Part shown: positions 61,979 to 64,000 of the stretch, piece by piece | Position numbering within the stretch: the stretch's first letter is position 1 | How the letters are laid out: each line of letters opens with the position of its first letter | Source: Haliotis asinina | Lineage: Eukaryota > Mollusca > Gastropoda > Lepetellida > Haliotidae | Assembly: GCF_037392515.1 (NCBI RefSeq) | Contig: NC_090280.1 | Coordinates: 62,013,504 to 62,077,503 of the forward strand | DNA length: 64,000 nucleotides | Reading direction: 5' to 3' | Position numbers and translations under genes: made by a program | Notes under the pieces: model-generated | Told to the model about the DNA's origin: nothing | The model's database searches: none | The model's input: the letters and a program-made list of their open reading frames with translations, nothing else

Positions 61979-64000
61979 TCATCAGGCTCCCCATTGTTCT
62001 CGGTGCCCTTGGTTTGGCAGATTAGGAGAGTGCCCGGGTTCTCCACCGGGAGCACAGCCCTTCTGACAATCTGAGTAATGCAGAAGTCTGCAGTGTTGGG
62101 GTGCCTTTATATTCTCCAGAAAGTTCTTGGTAGGTTCGACTAGGCAGTGTTTCCTGGGAGAAGTCCCATTCGCTGTGTGGGCTGCGTGTAGAGGGGGTGA
62201 GGGCCCTGAGCTGATGATGAGCCTTACCAGCCTGACCGTGCCAGGATCACCCAAACCCTCTCTGCTGCATATCAATCTTTATCTGTAAAATAATAATAAT
62301 AATAATAATTCATTTGTACAGCACCTGGTATCCATCTGTCTAGTTGTTCACTGGTGCATTGTCATCGTATACCAGTGTTCCAACTGAATGGGGCTTTTTA
62401 ACGCCACAATCAACACTATTCAAACTATACAGAAATTGGTAAATAACTGAGATCAGAAAGTCTGTTTGATATTACAAGGAATGATTCAATCAACGGATAT
62501 TGATCACAATTGGTATACATGGTTCATGTTAGTTGTAGGTATCTTATGCCATGTCATGTGAATTTCACTGGTCCAAAACAATGAGTAGCTTGTGGCTTCG
62601 TGGAAAAGTGACAGGAATTTCTTCTGCTATCTAGGAATCCTTTAAACAATAGAAATAGTATTTGTCTGCTTATATGGTGCTCAAATCCAAGCACATTACC
62701 TCCTCACAGCACTACGTACATTACTAACCCTGTCATTGGATACCATCATACTATCTGATTCTTTTTCTACTACCTGGGAATCATACAGCCAAGCTGTCTG
62801 TTAGGCACTTTGAATGAATCACTCACATTGCCGGCACTTCCTCATGGATGCCCATTTTGCAACTGGTGAAAAGAGTCAATGTAGATTTAAATATCTTGTC
62901 CAAGGATACTACACAAATGTGCCTACATTTGGACCCAAACCCATATGCCAGGTTCTCTCCTCCCATACAAGAGAGTCATCTTAAATCTTATCCCCATCCT
63001 CTGTGTCTCCTTGTCTTCAGTTTGAGATAATGTACACATAATTTCAGATTGTGAGAACCATATTTATATCGCAACTAATTCAATACGATCACAGCAATCC
63101 TGAGTGTCTTGTTTGACCTGGAAAATGAAGAGACTTTCTATTATTGTGGTATTGCTATTTTCTTAAAGAACGAATAAACTCAATTTTTTGGTACTCTTGT
63201 TACCACTGCATATGAAAGACTTCTGGTTAGTCATAAACGTAACATCAACACTTGTTAATTAATACCAAGAGCTTCAAAGTTGCTAAAAAGCCGGCTGCTT
63301 CTCTCTCACCCCCAAACGAAACCAAAGACAGGTTACGTAACTCTGTCGCCATAGCCCTGCAGTGATGTCATAGAAGGAACGATTTTCAGTTAGTTGTATA
63401 GAAGATGTGTAGGAAGCTCATCATTTTGCCGATTTCTCCACGTCACCAAAGACATGCTGAATTGTTGTGTTGCCGTCAAATTGCTCCTTGGGATCGGGTG
63501 ATGGCGTCACTATGCAGTGACCTCGTAGTTTGTGCTTAAATTGGTTGTTTCTGTGTGCAAAGCGAGCATTGTGGAAGCCTGTGGTATGTACCAATCGGAT
63601 GGTTCGCCCCTTACCTCACTTCCAGGATAGAAAATGGAGTTCAAGTTTCATCGAGTTTATAAAATCAAGACTGCTTACTACACATTGCTCACCAAAAGGA
63701 TTTTGCATGAACATGCTTTCTTCCTCGGAAGCGAGGTTGTGGTCGAAGTGACAATATTATTGTGAGTAATATTATAGCGATCCTCGCCTCGATTCCAAGA
63801 GTGAAATTGTTATGTTATAAGCAATGTCATGTAAAATCCTAATGTCCATCAATAAAATACATATTTTACTACCAGTGAAAAGTAATTTTGATTTTGTAAG
63901 TTGGTGAAAACAAACTTAAAGAGCATTCATCCTAAGACAGGGCGTTGCCATTTTTGAAAATCATGAAGTCACAGGCTAAAGTCCGGGAGAATTATTGAGG
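61979..64000. other. Intron and/or upstream DNA without recognised exon
   Basis: This should be intron of the SLC15A4-like gene, since its earlier exons are missing. 61979-62285 is GC-richer and lies between two AAT tracts, like an inserted repeat. 62310-63030 resembles ancient interspersed repeats (TTTGTACAGCACCTGGTATC, CTTGTCCAAGGATACTACAC). 63031-64000 shows nothing I can name; TTACGTAA occurs at about 63345. Confidence 0.45.

Noticed and set aside
61982-62275. Minus-strand frame of 97 codons between two AAT tracts
   Set aside because: Pro/Gly/His-rich, with no domain, splice context or match to the N-terminal half of the SLC15A4 family. Probably repeat-derived.

Overview
The window looks like part of a metazoan nuclear genome, most likely a mollusc and probably a gastropod of the abalone (Haliotis) type. 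The grounds are AT-rich DNA, genes split into many short exons with GT-AG introns, animal orthologues, and dense tRNA-derived SINEs ending in GTGA/TCAC tails. The species assignment is inference. No rRNA gene, functional tRNA gene, CRISPR array, operon or virus-like element was recognised.

Layout. (1) 433-545 (+): last coding exon of an unrecognised gene, followed by 9.3 kb of intergenic or 3' UTR DNA with SINE copies. (2) 9833-28414 (-): a complete THOC6 gene (THO/TREX mRNA export subunit), reconstructed here as 14 coding exons giving 336 aa with all phases matching. Its introns hold two Tigger/pogo elements, several SINEs, a 63-bp coding-like array and minisatellites. (3) 28415-42823: intergenic, with a broken IS630/Tc1-type transposase, MITEs, a 2.7-kb 23-bp satellite, a deleted mariner, and weak hints of an unrecognised minus-strand gene (exon at 32360-32716, possible first exon near 37754-37775 below a cluster of CRE motifs). 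(4) 42824-47192 (-): complete LRRC47 in five exons, 545 aa. (5) 47193-55503: intergenic, with a promoter-like module, a tandem duplication, SINEs and MITEs. (6) 55504-61930 (-): the C-terminal five exons (about 342 aa) of an SLC15A4-like proton-coupled peptide/histidine transporter. Its N-terminal half lies beyond the right edge. (7) 62000-64000: repeats and unassigned DNA.

The three genes are unrelated housekeeping or membrane genes and form no pathway. The most striking structure is copying of splice junctions. In the SLC15A4-like gene two separate introns begin with minisatellites whose unit contains the last bases of the preceding exon plus its 5' splice site: 22 copies of a 56-bp unit at 56297-57538, and about 11 copies of a 92-bp dimer at 60450-61500. 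In THOC6 the last 3' splice site is duplicated in frame 87 bp upstream. A second unusual feature is an approximately 90-bp module with a 39-bp identical core. It lies just upstream of THOC6 and again, inverted, upstream of LRRC47, with the same CCAAT and TTACGTAA motifs in both.
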